This document shows, one piece after another, positions 1 to 7,676 of a stretch of 64,000 bases of DNA (position 1 is its first letter; each line of letters begins with the position of its first letter). The notes under the pieces are model-generated. The model worked only from the letters and a program-made list of their open reading frames with translations, had not been told where the DNA came from and ran no database searches. The DNA comes from Wenyingzhuangia sp039768865 (GTDB taxonomy: Bacteria; Bacteroidota; Bacteroidia; Flavobacteriales; Flavobacteriaceae). A program made the translations under genes and the position numbers. The stretch is from assembly GCF_039768865.1 (NCBI RefSeq), contig NZ_JBDMZQ010000026.1; one strand, given 5' to 3'.

Positions 1-12
1 ATAAAAAAAGAT

Positions 13-597
13 ATGAAAAAGACCGGTGCAGACCCACTCAGCCAGTATGCTAACCTCATCAAAACAGCTGTTGTTATAGCGACAACTGCTTTGATGATGT
101 CTGCATTGCAATATTTTAAAACAGACCAACAAAGAATAGCCTATGTATATGTTGACGATGTGATTGCAGAATATCACGCGATGCAAGATGCAGATAGTCG
201 ATGGAAAATACAAGAATCAAAACACAAGCAAGAGTTGGATAAATTCACTATTGACATTCAAGAAAAAATAGAATGGCTTCAAGAACACAAAAAAAAGTTA
301 ACGGAAAATGAATTGTTGGACAAACAATATGAAATTATGGATATGGAAAGAATCCACCAACACAGCCAACAAAAATCTTACAAAGAACTGGACAGTATTA
401 AAAATAGTTGGTTGGTTCCTATTTATGAAGAGGTCAATCAATATATCAAAACGTATAGCCAAAACAATGGGTATGATTATGTTTTAGGAAATGTAGGCAA
501 TGGAAACATCATGTATGGAAACCATACCCACGATATTACTTTAGAAGTAATTGACGGAATAAATGTTGCGTATAATATTGAAAACTTAAAAAATTGA
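13..597 (+). CDS. OmpH/Skp-like membrane-anchored coiled-coil protein
   Basis: This 194-aa protein has a short basic N-terminus and one hydrophobic segment at about residues 16-36. It continues with the OmpH-like opening IAYVYVDDVIAEY and a long charged coiled-coil stretch (about 60-135). Skp/OmpH proteins are periplasmic holdase chaperones for outer-membrane proteins. This one lacks an obvious signal-peptidase site and looks like an inner-membrane-anchored periplasmic version (inference). The C-terminal part (NNGYDYVLGNVGNGNIMYG) resembles the end of the OmpH fold. Its stop overlaps the TTG start of the next gene (TTGA), so the two are probably translationally coupled. That suggests a job tied to the Wzy-like partner rather than general chaperoning. 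The window starts just upstream, so promoter and operon start are not visible. Confidence 0.75.
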   Translation: MKKTGADPLSQYANLIKTAVVIATTALMMSALQYFKTDQQRIAYVYVDDVIAEYHAMQDADSRWKIQESKHKQELDKFTIDIQEKIEWLQEHKKKLTENELLDKQYEIMDMERIHQHSQQKSYKELDSIKNSWLVPIYEEVNQYIKTYSQNNGYDYVLGNVGNGNIMYGNHTHDITLEVIDGINVAYNIENLKN

Positions 598-2411
598 AAG
601 ATTTAAGATTCAAGTTTAATTTAAATTTTGCGCTTCATATTTTATGTTTGGTACCGTTTGTATTGATGTTCGCAACCCCATTTGTGTCCTATCCTGGTTT
701 TGTAGATGTTGTTCTTGGTCCAAAACTAATTTGGATAGGTTTGACTACGACAATTTTTGCTTTCTTATTTTTTTTAAGAAATGTAATCCTTAAACCCCAA
801 TATGGTTGTGCGGTAAATGAGATTGATATTTGTGTTCTTTTATTTTTTCTAATCTTGCACATCAATCATTTGTTCACAGATATTTCCTATATCTCTTCAA
901 AAATTTCTATCTCTACTACGGTTGTCGTTTGTTATGTTATTTTTAGACTAAAGTTACAAGCAGTTTCTATAGAGAAATACCTGTTTTTATTGATCCCTTT
1001 GTTTTTTGTGCTCGCTTTTGTGACTTCCATTATGGTATTGTACCAATATGTTTTATTGAATGAATTTGATAAAGGTCTTGGAATGACGGCTGCTATGGGG
1101 AATTCTGGAGCGGTGGCGTCTTATTTAGGAATGCTTGTTCCATGGATGTTGGTTTTTGTGAATGCGGCAAAAACTCCTATTTTACAATATCTATGTAGAG
1201 TTACCCTCATGCTTACTTTGATGGCTGTGTTTTTTACACAAGCCAGAGCCTCTTGGGTGGCAATATTATTGAGCAGTTTATTTGTGCTGATGGTCAAATA
1301 CAGAAGAGAAATTAAAAAAATGACCAGTACAAACATCAATATAAAACCGCTCTTTGTAACCTTGTTTTTGATTCTATTTATTTTAGGAAGTTATGCCCTA
1401 TTTCATTTAAAAAAAGATTCGACGAATGGTCGTGTTTTTATATGGAAACGAACGATAGAGTTGATTTCCGATGATCCACTTACAGGAGTTGGTTTTCATA
1501 AATTTGGAAGTATGTATCCTACCTATCAAGCCTCTCATCTAGAACATTACCCAAACGACCCAAACCGATTTCTAGCCAATGACATCAATCATCCCTTTAA
1601 CGAATATCTTTATTTTTTGGCAGAGCTAGGGCTGATAGGCTTTATTTTCTTCATACTGCTGTTAACGTTTGTTTTTTTAGCCTATTGGCATCAAAGAAAA
1701 CAAATGAGCAATGTGCTGTTGGCAAGTTATGGAGGGGTACTTTCCTTTGTTGTTTTGTCATTTTTTACCTATCCTTTTCAAATTTTTTCTATTCAATTTT
1801 TAGTCTTTTTTTTTATGGTTGTCATTGCCTCATCCCTTGGTAAAAATCCATTTTTTATAATTCCTAAGCAGATCATTGTTTGGGTAAGTGGTGCCCTTTG
1901 TGTCCTCATGGTTTTAGTATCAAATACTGAATTCAAAAGATTTAAAAGAGAAATTTATGGGCATCAAATTGACCGTTCAAATCAATTGTTTTATTGGAAA
2001 ACACGTTATAGAATGTTAGAGAATTTGTATGAGTTAAACAGAACGAATGGGAGATTTTTAAGTGCTTACGGAATAGAACTTACGATGCATAAGGAATATG
2101 AAGAAGCGATTAAGATATTGCAAGAAGCAACACACTACACGAAAACAGCTGATTTGTATTTGCACTTGGGGATCTCTTTTGAAGAAAGGAGTGATTTTGA
2201 TCAAGCCAAGGCTGCCTACGAAATGGCTACCAGTATGGTGCCTCATAAATTTTTGCCTAAATACAGATTGGTCTACCTATACGATAAAATAGGCTTAAAA
2301 AATGAAGCCTTGTATTTGGCAAAGAGGATATTGGTTACTCCTGCTAAGGTACATTCTAAATCAGTTGTAAAAATTAAACACGAAATGAGAAAGTATGTAA
2401 AGAATATGTAA
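594..2411 (+). CDS. O-antigen ligase/polymerase-like membrane protein with C-terminal TPR
   Basis: This 605-aa protein has about ten or more hydrophobic segments in the first 450 residues. A long loop near residues 285-335 (GRVFIWKRTIELISDDPLTGVGFHKFG, with NDINHPFNEYLYFLAELG) has the pattern of the Wzy_C family of O-antigen ligases, polymerases and O-oligosaccharyltransferases. The last 130 residues carry TPR-like repeats (YEEAIKILQEAT, FDQAKAAYEMAT). Family knowledge: such enzymes transfer undecaprenyl-linked glycans to lipid A, to a growing chain or to protein. The substrate here is unknown. The start is TTG, overlapping the upstream stop by 4 nt. The next in-frame ATG would cut into the first membrane helix. 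No glycosyltransferase neighbours are visible, which leaves the glycan source open. Confidence 0.75.
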   Translation: MKDLRFKFNLNFALHILCLVPFVLMFATPFVSYPGFVDVVLGPKLIWIGLTTTIFAFLFFLRNVILKPQYGCAVNEIDICVLLFFLILHINHLFTDISYISSKISISTTVVVCYVIFRLKLQAVSIEKYLFLLIPLFFVLAFVTSIMVLYQYVLLNEFDKGLGMTAAMGNSGAVASYLGMLVPWMLVFVNAAKTPILQYLCRVTLMLTLMAVFFTQARASWVAILLSSLFVLMVKYRREIKKMTSTNINIKPLFVTLFLILFILGSYALFHLKKDSTNGRVFIWKRTIELISDDPLTGVGFHKFGSMYPTYQASHLEHYPNDPNRFLANDINHPFNEYLYFLAELGLIGFIFFILLLTFVFLAYWHQRKQMSNVLLASYGGVLSFVVLSFFTYPFQIFSIQFLVFFFMVVIASSLGKNPFFIIPKQIIVWVSGALCVLMVLVSNTEFKRFKREIYGHQIDRSNQLFYWKTRYRMLENLYELNRTNGRFLSAYGIELTMHKEYEEAIKILQEATHYTKTADLYLHLGISFEERSDFDQAKAAYEMATSMVPHKFLPKYRLVYLYDKIGLKNEALYLAKRILVTPAKVHSKSVVKIKHEMRKYVKNM

Positions 2412-2494
2412 AAGTTCGAATGGGTACGAAAGATTAAAAACTTAAGTGATCCGTTGAATTAGATGTCTCATAAGCCCCATAATTAATTATTTTG

Positions 2495-4480
2495 ATGAAA
2501 AAAACACGATTGTTTTATTTTTTAATATTGTTGCTCTTCATAAGTTGTGGTAATGACATAGAATTGTATACCAAAGAACTAAGCCCTAGACTAGCAAACA
2601 ACCTAGAGGTTGTCAAAGCCATTACGCATTATAAACACAAAGGAGAAACTCAAAAGATAAAAGCTTTATTGTTTTTGCTAAAAAATATAGATGGGCACTA
2701 TGCGGTGAGTAATGTTTTGTCAAAAGAATACGATTCTATTTTGTCTCCCAAAGAATTTGGAGGGCAATTGCCAGCTAATGAGACCAAATACGGTATTGCG
2801 TTACAAAAGCTTATTGTTCTTGAAGAAAAATACAAAGGCATCAAATCAACGCTTACTAAAATTAGATATGATAACCAGGTTTTGGTATCCGACTATTTAA
2901 TTGAGAATATAGATGCCTCTTTTGAGGTGTGGAAAAAGTCACCATGGGCAAAAGATTTGTCTTTTGACGATTTTTGCGAAACGATTCTTCCTTACAGAGC
3001 CGACCGAGAGCCCATCCATCACTGGCGTAAAAAAGCCTATGAAAATTTTAGTTGGGTGATGAAAACAAATCCTCAAATAGACAGAATTAGTGCTTGTTCT
3101 ATCATTAATGATTCTCTAAAAAAGGTATTGAGTAATATGATAGAAATGAATATGTACCCTAAAAGGCTTACTTACGATAAGATGTACAAATTTAAGTTAG
3201 GGATTTGTGAAGATGAAACCACCTTTGCAGTGTTAGCCATGCGTTCTGTAGGGCTACCTGTAGGAATAGATTTTGTGCCTCAATGGCCTTGGAGAAGCAT
3301 GGGACATTCGTGGAATTATCTTTTGCTAGAAGATGGTCGCACAGTACCCTTTATGGGAACAGAGACAAATCCTAAAGTACCTCATTTTGAAAAAGACAAA
3401 AAAGGGAAAGTGTTTAGAAAAACTTTTTCAAAACAAGAAACCACCTTGGCACAAATAGAGAAAGATCATAGTAAAATTCCAGATTTTTTCAAATCGCCAT
3501 ACCTTAAAGATGTCACTCACTTGTATGGGAAAACATACGATGTTACCATTCCCTTGGAATCCCCTACCTATGGTGAAGAAAAGTATGTCTATTTATCTGT
3601 ATTTGACAATCAAGAATGGGTGTCTGTAGACTGGGCTGTTTCAAAACAAAAAGAGGCTACGTTTAAGAATGTTGAAGGGGGAATTGTTTATTTGCCTCTG
3701 TATTACCGACAGCAACAATTTCTATCTGCAGGGCATCCTGTGGTTGTAAATGAAAAAGGAGAAGCAACTCAGTTGATTCCTAATAAGGATAAAACACAGA
3801 CCGTCACGCTCAAACGAAAATACCCACTACACAAACGAATGGATGATTATTTGAAAAATATGATTGGAGGTAGGATAGAGCTGTCAAATCACGCAGATTT
3901 CCGTAAGCCGTATGTTATGGCTACGATTGAAGCAAAGCCCAAACCCTATTTAAGGACGATTAAAGCCATGGATACAATAGGAAAGTACAAATACATTCGA
4001 TATCTATCCTCAGCACAAGATAGTGGAAGATGTAATGTTGCTATTTTTAATGTCTATGGACGAAACAATAGGGGTAGCATTAAATTAAAAGGAGAACTTA
4101 TAGGAACGAATCGCTCTTACAGGGGATATGGTGCAGAAAAAAGGATGGCCTTTGATGATGATCCTTCTACTTTTTTTGATGCTCCAGAAGAAGAATGGGG
4201 CAAAGCATGGGTGGGTTTGAAATTTGAAGAGCCTTCAGCGGTTTTCAGTGTGGATTTTATGCCAAGAAACGATACCAATACTATTTTTGAAGGACAAGAG
4301 TACGAGTTGTTTTACTGGGATAAAGGTTGGCAGGGTCTGGGAAAAAAAATCGCGAATGATTCACGGTGCATTAGCTTTGAAAAAGTTCCGCTTGGGGCAT
4401 TGTATTTGCTACACAATTATTCGGGCGGAAATGAAGAGCGTATTTTTAAATATGAAAACGGAAAAGTACATTGGTATTGA
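2495..4480 (+). CDS. Transglutaminase-like lipoprotein with discoidin-like C-terminus
   Basis: This 661-aa lipoprotein starts with a signal peptide ending in LLFISC, giving lipidated Cys18. I place the start at the ATG at 2495; a TTG directly before it is less likely. Residues about 225-295 match the transglutaminase-like (papain-fold) core: KLGICEDET supplies Cys238 and MGHSWN supplies His271. The third catalytic residue is not obvious. The C-terminal about 110 residues (AFDDDPSTFFDAP ... VDFMPRND) look like an F5/8 (discoidin) carbohydrate- or surface-binding domain. Bacterial transglutaminase-like proteins are peptidases or acyl-transferases, often acting on cell-surface peptides. The substrate is unknown. 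It follows the Wzy-like gene by 83 bp in the same direction and may share its transcript. Confidence 0.75.
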   Translation: MKKTRLFYFLILLLFISCGNDIELYTKELSPRLANNLEVVKAITHYKHKGETQKIKALLFLLKNIDGHYAVSNVLSKEYDSILSPKEFGGQLPANETKYGIALQKLIVLEEKYKGIKSTLTKIRYDNQVLVSDYLIENIDASFEVWKKSPWAKDLSFDDFCETILPYRADREPIHHWRKKAYENFSWVMKTNPQIDRISACSIINDSLKKVLSNMIEMNMYPKRLTYDKMYKFKLGICEDETTFAVLAMRSVGLPVGIDFVPQWPWRSMGHSWNYLLLEDGRTVPFMGTETNPKVPHFEKDKKGKVFRKTFSKQETTLAQIEKDHSKIPDFFKSPYLKDVTHLYGKTYDVTIPLESPTYGEEKYVYLSVFDNQEWVSVDWAVSKQKEATFKNVEGGIVYLPLYYRQQQFLSAGHPVVVNEKGEATQLIPNKDKTQTVTLKRKYPLHKRMDDYLKNMIGGRIELSNHADFRKPYVMATIEAKPKPYLRTIKAMDTIGKYKYIRYLSSAQDSGRCNVAIFNVYGRNNRGSIKLKGELIGTNRSYRGYGAEKRMAFDDDPSTFFDAPEEEWGKAWVGLKFEEPSAVFSVDFMPRNDTNTIFEGQEYELFYWDKGWQGLGKKIANDSRCISFEKVPLGALYLLHNYSGGNEERIFKYENGKVHWY

Positions 4481-4501
4481 TAAAAAGAATATAAAAAACT
4501 A

Positions 4502-4530
4502 TTTCGTTGTTAAATAATTTTATATCTTTG
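4502..4530 (+). promoter_or_regulatory. Putative promoter of secE-nusG operon
   Basis: TATCTTTG at 4523-4530 fits the Bacteroidota -7 element TAnnTTTG exactly. A weaker TTTC at 4502-4505 lies 17 nt upstream in the -33 position. Transcription would begin about 15 nt before secE. Inference from consensus only. Confidence 0.45.
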
Positions 4531-4552
4531 CACGGCTTTTTAAGAAAACATT

Positions 4553-4750
4553 ATGAATATTTTTAATTACATAAAATCGTCATTTTCAGAGTTGAAAGAC
4601 GAAATGACTTGGTCCTCCAAAGAGGAAGCTCAAAAATCTACTGTTGTTGTAGCTTTGTTTACGATTGTTTTTGCAATCGCAGTGTTTTTGGTAGATCAAG
4701 GGTTTCAGAATACCTTAGAAGGTTTTTTTAATATTATAAAGCAAAAGTAA
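4553..4750 (+). CDS. secE: Preprotein translocase subunit SecE
   Basis: This 65-aa single-span membrane protein is the usual length for short bacterial SecE. It has the conserved amphipathic part SSFSELKDEMTWSSKEEAQKS followed by one membrane helix (about 31-52). SecE clamps the two halves of SecY in the inner-membrane Sec channel. It is followed after 3 nt by nusG, the standard order. Unlike many flavobacteria, no tuf gene or tRNA-Trp precedes it in the window; the upstream neighbour is the transglutaminase-like gene, so secE appears to start the operon here. Confidence 0.95.
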   Translation: MNIFNYIKSSFSELKDEMTWSSKEEAQKSTVVVALFTIVFAIAVFLVDQGFQNTLEGFFNIIKQK

Positions 4751-4753
4751 ATT

Positions 4754-5308
4754 ATGGCTGATTCTGTAAAGAAATGGTATGTGGTTAGGGCTATTGGTGG
4801 TCAGGAAAACAAGGTAAAAAATTACATTGAAAATGAAATTTCGCGCTTGGGTTTATCAGACTATGTAGATCAGGTATTGGTGCCAACAGAAAAAGTTGTT
4901 CAAGTTCGTAACGGGAAAAAGGCAACGCGTGAGCGTGTGTATTTTCCGGGGTACATTATGGTAGAAGCTAATTTAGCTGGAGAAGTACCTCATGTAATCA
5001 AAGCAGTAACAGGTGTGATTGGTTTTCTAGGTGAAACCAAAGGAGGTGAGCCGGTTCCAATGAGGCAAAGTGAAATCAATAGGATGTTAGGTAAAGTTGA
5101 TGAATTGACTGTTCAGCCAGATCATAACATTGCAATTCCTTACACTGTTGGAGAAACGGTTAAGGTTATTGACGGGCCTTTTAATGGTTTTGATGGTGTG
5201 ATCGAAAACATACATGAAGAAAAAAGAAAGCTTGAAGTAATGGTTAAGATTTTTGGTCGTAAGACACCCTTAGAATTAAGCTATATGCAAGTTGATAAAA
5301 TATCGTAA
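4754..5308 (+). CDS. nusG: Transcription termination/antitermination protein NusG
   Basis: This 184-aa protein has the full NusG layout. An N-terminal NGN domain opens with KKWYVVRAIGGQENKVK and includes RVYFPGYIMVEA. A C-terminal KOW domain carries GETVKVIDGPFNGFDGVIE. NusG binds the RNA polymerase clamp and couples transcription with Rho and with the ribosome (through S10). It is encoded 3 nt after secE and 77 nt before rplK, and both ends are intact. Confidence 0.96.
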   Translation: MADSVKKWYVVRAIGGQENKVKNYIENEISRLGLSDYVDQVLVPTEKVVQVRNGKKATRERVYFPGYIMVEANLAGEVPHVIKAVTGVIGFLGETKGGEPVPMRQSEINRMLGKVDELTVQPDHNIAIPYTVGETVKVIDGPFNGFDGVIENIHEEKRKLEVMVKIFGRKTPLELSYMQVDKIS

Positions 5309-5385
5309 ATAAATAGAGTGTTACAAATTAATTTTGTGTTTGCTTCCAACTAATACACAAGGTTTAATTTAATTTTATATTAAAA

Positions 5386-5823
5386 ATGGCAAAAGAAGTA
5401 AGTAAAGTTGTAAAATTACAGGTTAAGGGAGGGCAAGCAAATCCTTCACCACCAGTAGGTCCTGCTTTAGGTGCTGCCGGAGTTAATATTATGGAGTTCT
5501 GTAAGCAGTTTAATGCTAGAACCCAAGACAAGCAAGGAAAGGTTTTACCAGTGGCAATTACTGTCTATTCTGATAAGTCTTTTGAGTTTGTTGTTAAAAC
5601 TCCTCCAGCTGCAGTTCAAATTTTAGAAGCTGCAAAACTAAAAAGTGGATCAGGTGAACCTAACCGTAAGAAAGTTGCGAGTATTACTTGGGATCAAGTA
5701 AAAGCTATCGCGGAAGACAAAATGCCAGACTTAAACGCATTTACTGTGGAGTCAGGTATGAAAATGGTTGCAGGTACTGCAAGATCAATGGGTATAACAG
5801 TTAGCGGAGACGCTCCATTTTAA
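5386..5823 (+). CDS. rplK: Ribosomal protein uL11
   Basis: This 145-aa protein carries the classic L11 signatures: KLQVKGGQANPSPPVGPALG near the N-terminus (the flexible thiostrepton-site domain) and the C-terminal 23S-rRNA-binding domain ending GITVSGD. uL11 forms the GTPase-associated centre of the 50S subunit with the L10-L12 stalk. It is also needed for ribosome-dependent activation of Rel, which this genome encodes at 46094-48298. It lies 16 nt before rplA, so the pair are co-transcribed. The 77-nt leader holds only a weak stem (TTGTGT 5334-5339 with ACACAA 5355-5360). Confidence 0.97.
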   Translation: MAKEVSKVVKLQVKGGQANPSPPVGPALGAAGVNIMEFCKQFNARTQDKQGKVLPVAITVYSDKSFEFVVKTPPAAVQILEAAKLKSGSGEPNRKKVASITWDQVKAIAEDKMPDLNAFTVESGMKMVAGTARSMGITVSGDAPF

Positions 5824-5839
5824 TCGATAAACAAAAAAC

Positions 5840-6529
5840 ATGGCAAAATTAACAAAAAAGCAGAAAGAAGCTCAAGCTAAGATTGACAGTTCTAAAGTTT
5901 ATTCTTTGAGTGAGGCAACTTCTTTAGTAAAAGAAATTACATCAGCTAATTTTGATGCATCTGTAGATGTTGCGATTCGTTTAGGGGTTGATCCTAGAAA
6001 AGCAAATCAAATGGTACGTGGTGTAGTAACTCTACCACATGGTACAGGTAAAGATATCAAAGTATTAGCATTGGTTACACCAGACAAAGAAGCAGAAGCT
6101 AAAGAAGCTGGTGCAGATTATGTTGGTTTAGATGAGTATTTAGCAAAGATAAAATCAGGTTGGACAGACGTTGATGTTATCATTACGATGCCAGCAGTAA
6201 TGGGGAAATTAGGTCCTTTGGGACGTGTTTTAGGACCAAGAGGTTTGATGCCTAATCCAAAGACAGGAACCGTTACTATGGATATCAAAAAAGCAGTAAC
6301 AGAAGTAAAAGCTGGTAAGATTGACTTTAAAGTTGATAAAACAGGTATCATTCATGCTGCTGTTGGTAAAGTGTCTTTTGATGCTCAAAAATTAAACGAC
6401 AACGCTGACGAATTAATTCAAACAATTATTAAGTTAAAGCCTACTGCGGCAAAAGGAACTTATATCAAGAGTGCTTTCATCTCTTCAACACAGTCTCCTT
6501 CGGTTCAGTTAGACCTTAAATCGCTTTAA
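5840..6529 (+). CDS. rplA: Ribosomal protein uL1
   Basis: This 229-aa protein matches L1 end to end, with the hallmark GKLGPLGRVLGPRGLMPNPKTGTV. uL1 builds the mobile L1 stalk that helps E-site tRNA leave. In many bacteria it represses its own rplKA mRNA. I could not recognise a clear L1-binding mimic in the rplK leader. Gene order and spacing (16 nt after rplK, 23 nt before rplJ) are standard. Confidence 0.97.
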   Translation: MAKLTKKQKEAQAKIDSSKVYSLSEATSLVKEITSANFDASVDVAIRLGVDPRKANQMVRGVVTLPHGTGKDIKVLALVTPDKEAEAKEAGADYVGLDEYLAKIKSGWTDVDVIITMPAVMGKLGPLGRVLGPRGLMPNPKTGTVTMDIKKAVTEVKAGKIDFKVDKTGIIHAAVGKVSFDAQKLNDNADELIQTIIKLKPTAAKGTYIKSAFISSTQSPSVQLDLKSL

Positions 6530-6552
6530 TTAGCTGTTAAAACTCATACACA

Positions 6553-7089
6553 ATGACAAGAGAAGAAAAATTTCAAGTAATTGAAGATTTAACAAGCCAA
6601 TTAGCAGAGAGTTCAGTGATTTATTTAGCCGATATTTCAGGTTTAGATGCTACTGCAACTTCTAACTTAAGAAGAGCTTGTTTTAAAGCAGATGTTCAAT
6701 TATCTGTAGTGAAAAATACATTGCTAGAGAAAGCAATGGAGAAGTCTGATAAGGATTTTGGTGACTTACCTTCAACTTTAAAAGGAAATACCTCGGTATT
6801 CTATGCTACGGTAGCAAACGCTCCTGCAAAAGTAATGCAAGATTTCTTAAAGAAATCAAAAGGTGAAAAACCATTGTTGAAAGGAGCTTATATTGCTGAA
6901 GAAGTATATATAGGAGCTGATCAGTTGTCTGCTTTAGTTGCAATCAAATCTAAAGAAGAATTAATTGGTGACATCATCACTATCCTACAATCCCCAATCA
7001 AAAACGTTGTTTCAGCGTTGACCAATGAGGATCGTACAGACAAAGCTGGTGAAGCTGTAGAAGCATCTACAGAAGCAGCAGCAGAATAA
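6553..7089 (+). CDS. rplJ: Ribosomal protein uL10
   Basis: This 178-aa protein has the N-terminal rRNA- and L11-binding domain (TREEKFQVIEDLTSQLAESS) and a C-terminal helix that docks L12 dimers. The very end is Ala/Glu-rich (GEAVEASTEAAAE), common in Bacteroidota L10. It anchors the bL12 multimer on the 50S stalk. In model bacteria the L10-L12 complex represses rplJL translation. The 60-nt spacer to rplL contains TTGTAACA (7122-7129), a motif also found in two other spacers of this operon. Confidence 0.96.
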   Translation: MTREEKFQVIEDLTSQLAESSVIYLADISGLDATATSNLRRACFKADVQLSVVKNTLLEKAMEKSDKDFGDLPSTLKGNTSVFYATVANAPAKVMQDFLKKSKGEKPLLKGAYIAEEVYIGADQLSALVAIKSKEELIGDIITILQSPIKNVVSALTNEDRTDKAGEAVEASTEAAAE

Positions 7090-7149
7090 TTAGCGCACAA
7101 ATAAATTTATAATACACCACGTTGTAACAGACGTACAAACAGAATCAAA

Positions 7150-7521
7150 ATGGCAGAATTAAAAGATTTCGCAGAACAATTAGTTAACTTAACAGTTAAA
7201 GAAGTAAATGAATTAGCTACTATCTTAAAAGATGAGTATGGTATCGAGCCAGCAGCTGCAGTAGCAGTTGCAGGAGGAGCCGCTGCAGGAGGAGATGCTG
7301 CAGAAGCACAAACTGAATTCGATGTAGTATTGAAAGATGCTGGATCTTCTAAATTAAAAGTAGTTAAAGCTGTAAAAGAGTTAACTGGTTTAGGATTAAA
7401 AGAAGCAAAAGGATTGGTTGATGAAGTACCATCTAACATTAAAGAAGGAGTTTCTAAAGAAGAAGCTGAAGGAATCAAAGCTTCTTTAGAAGAGGTAGGA
7501 GCAGCTGTAGAGTTAAAGTAA
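7150..7521 (+). CDS. rplL: Ribosomal protein bL12 (L7/L12)
   Basis: This 123-aa protein has the N-terminal dimerisation helix (AELKDFAEQLVNLTVKEVNEL), an Ala/Gly hinge (about 35-52) and the C-terminal factor-binding domain (EFDVVLKDAGSSKLKVVKAV ... GLGLKEAKGLVD). bL12 recruits and activates translational GTPases. A strong hairpin follows directly at 7545-7580 and probably reduces read-through into rpoB, which would explain unequal dosage of ribosomal stalk and polymerase subunits. Confidence 0.97.
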   Translation: MAELKDFAEQLVNLTVKEVNELATILKDEYGIEPAAAVAVAGGAAAGGDAAEAQTEFDVVLKDAGSSKLKVVKAVKELTGLGLKEAKGLVDEVPSNIKEGVSKEEAEGIKASLEEVGAAVELK

Positions 7522-7544
7522 TTTTTACCCTACAAAACCTAATC

Positions 7545-7590
7545 GGTTTAGGTCTTTCCCACGTGGGTTAGACCTAAACCATTTTTTGCG
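7545..7590 (+). terminator. Attenuator-like hairpin between rplL and rpoB
   Basis: GGTTTAGGTCT (7545-7555) pairs with AGACCTAAACC (7570-7580). The middle is the perfect palindrome CCCACGTGGG (7558-7567), so the whole is one 36-nt stem-loop interrupted only by a TT/TT bulge. A run of six T follows at 7582-7587. It has the form of an intrinsic terminator, but the essential rpoBC lie downstream with no clear promoter of their own, so partial read-through is expected, as known for the rplL-rpoB attenuator of Escherichia coli. Confidence 0.75.
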
Positions 7591-7676
7591 TTAAAGTAGT
7601 TCCTTGTTTATCGCAAACAAAAAAAATGATTTAGAAAAGAAAATAGAATTATTAATTCACTTAAATTTTTTCACCT

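Noticed and set aside
4481..4552. Possible tuf or tRNA-Trp upstream of secE
   Set aside because: Often found there in Bacteroidota, but only 72 nt exist and no cloverleaf or coding sequence is present.
7107..7478. Minus-strand open frame opposite rplL
   Set aside because: It is the antisense of a highly biased ribosomal gene; composition alone explains it.
7604..7620. TTGTTT/AAACAA inverted repeat in the rpoB leader
   Set aside because: Six AT-rich pairs with a 5-nt loop; too weak to call an element beside the strong hairpin just upstream.
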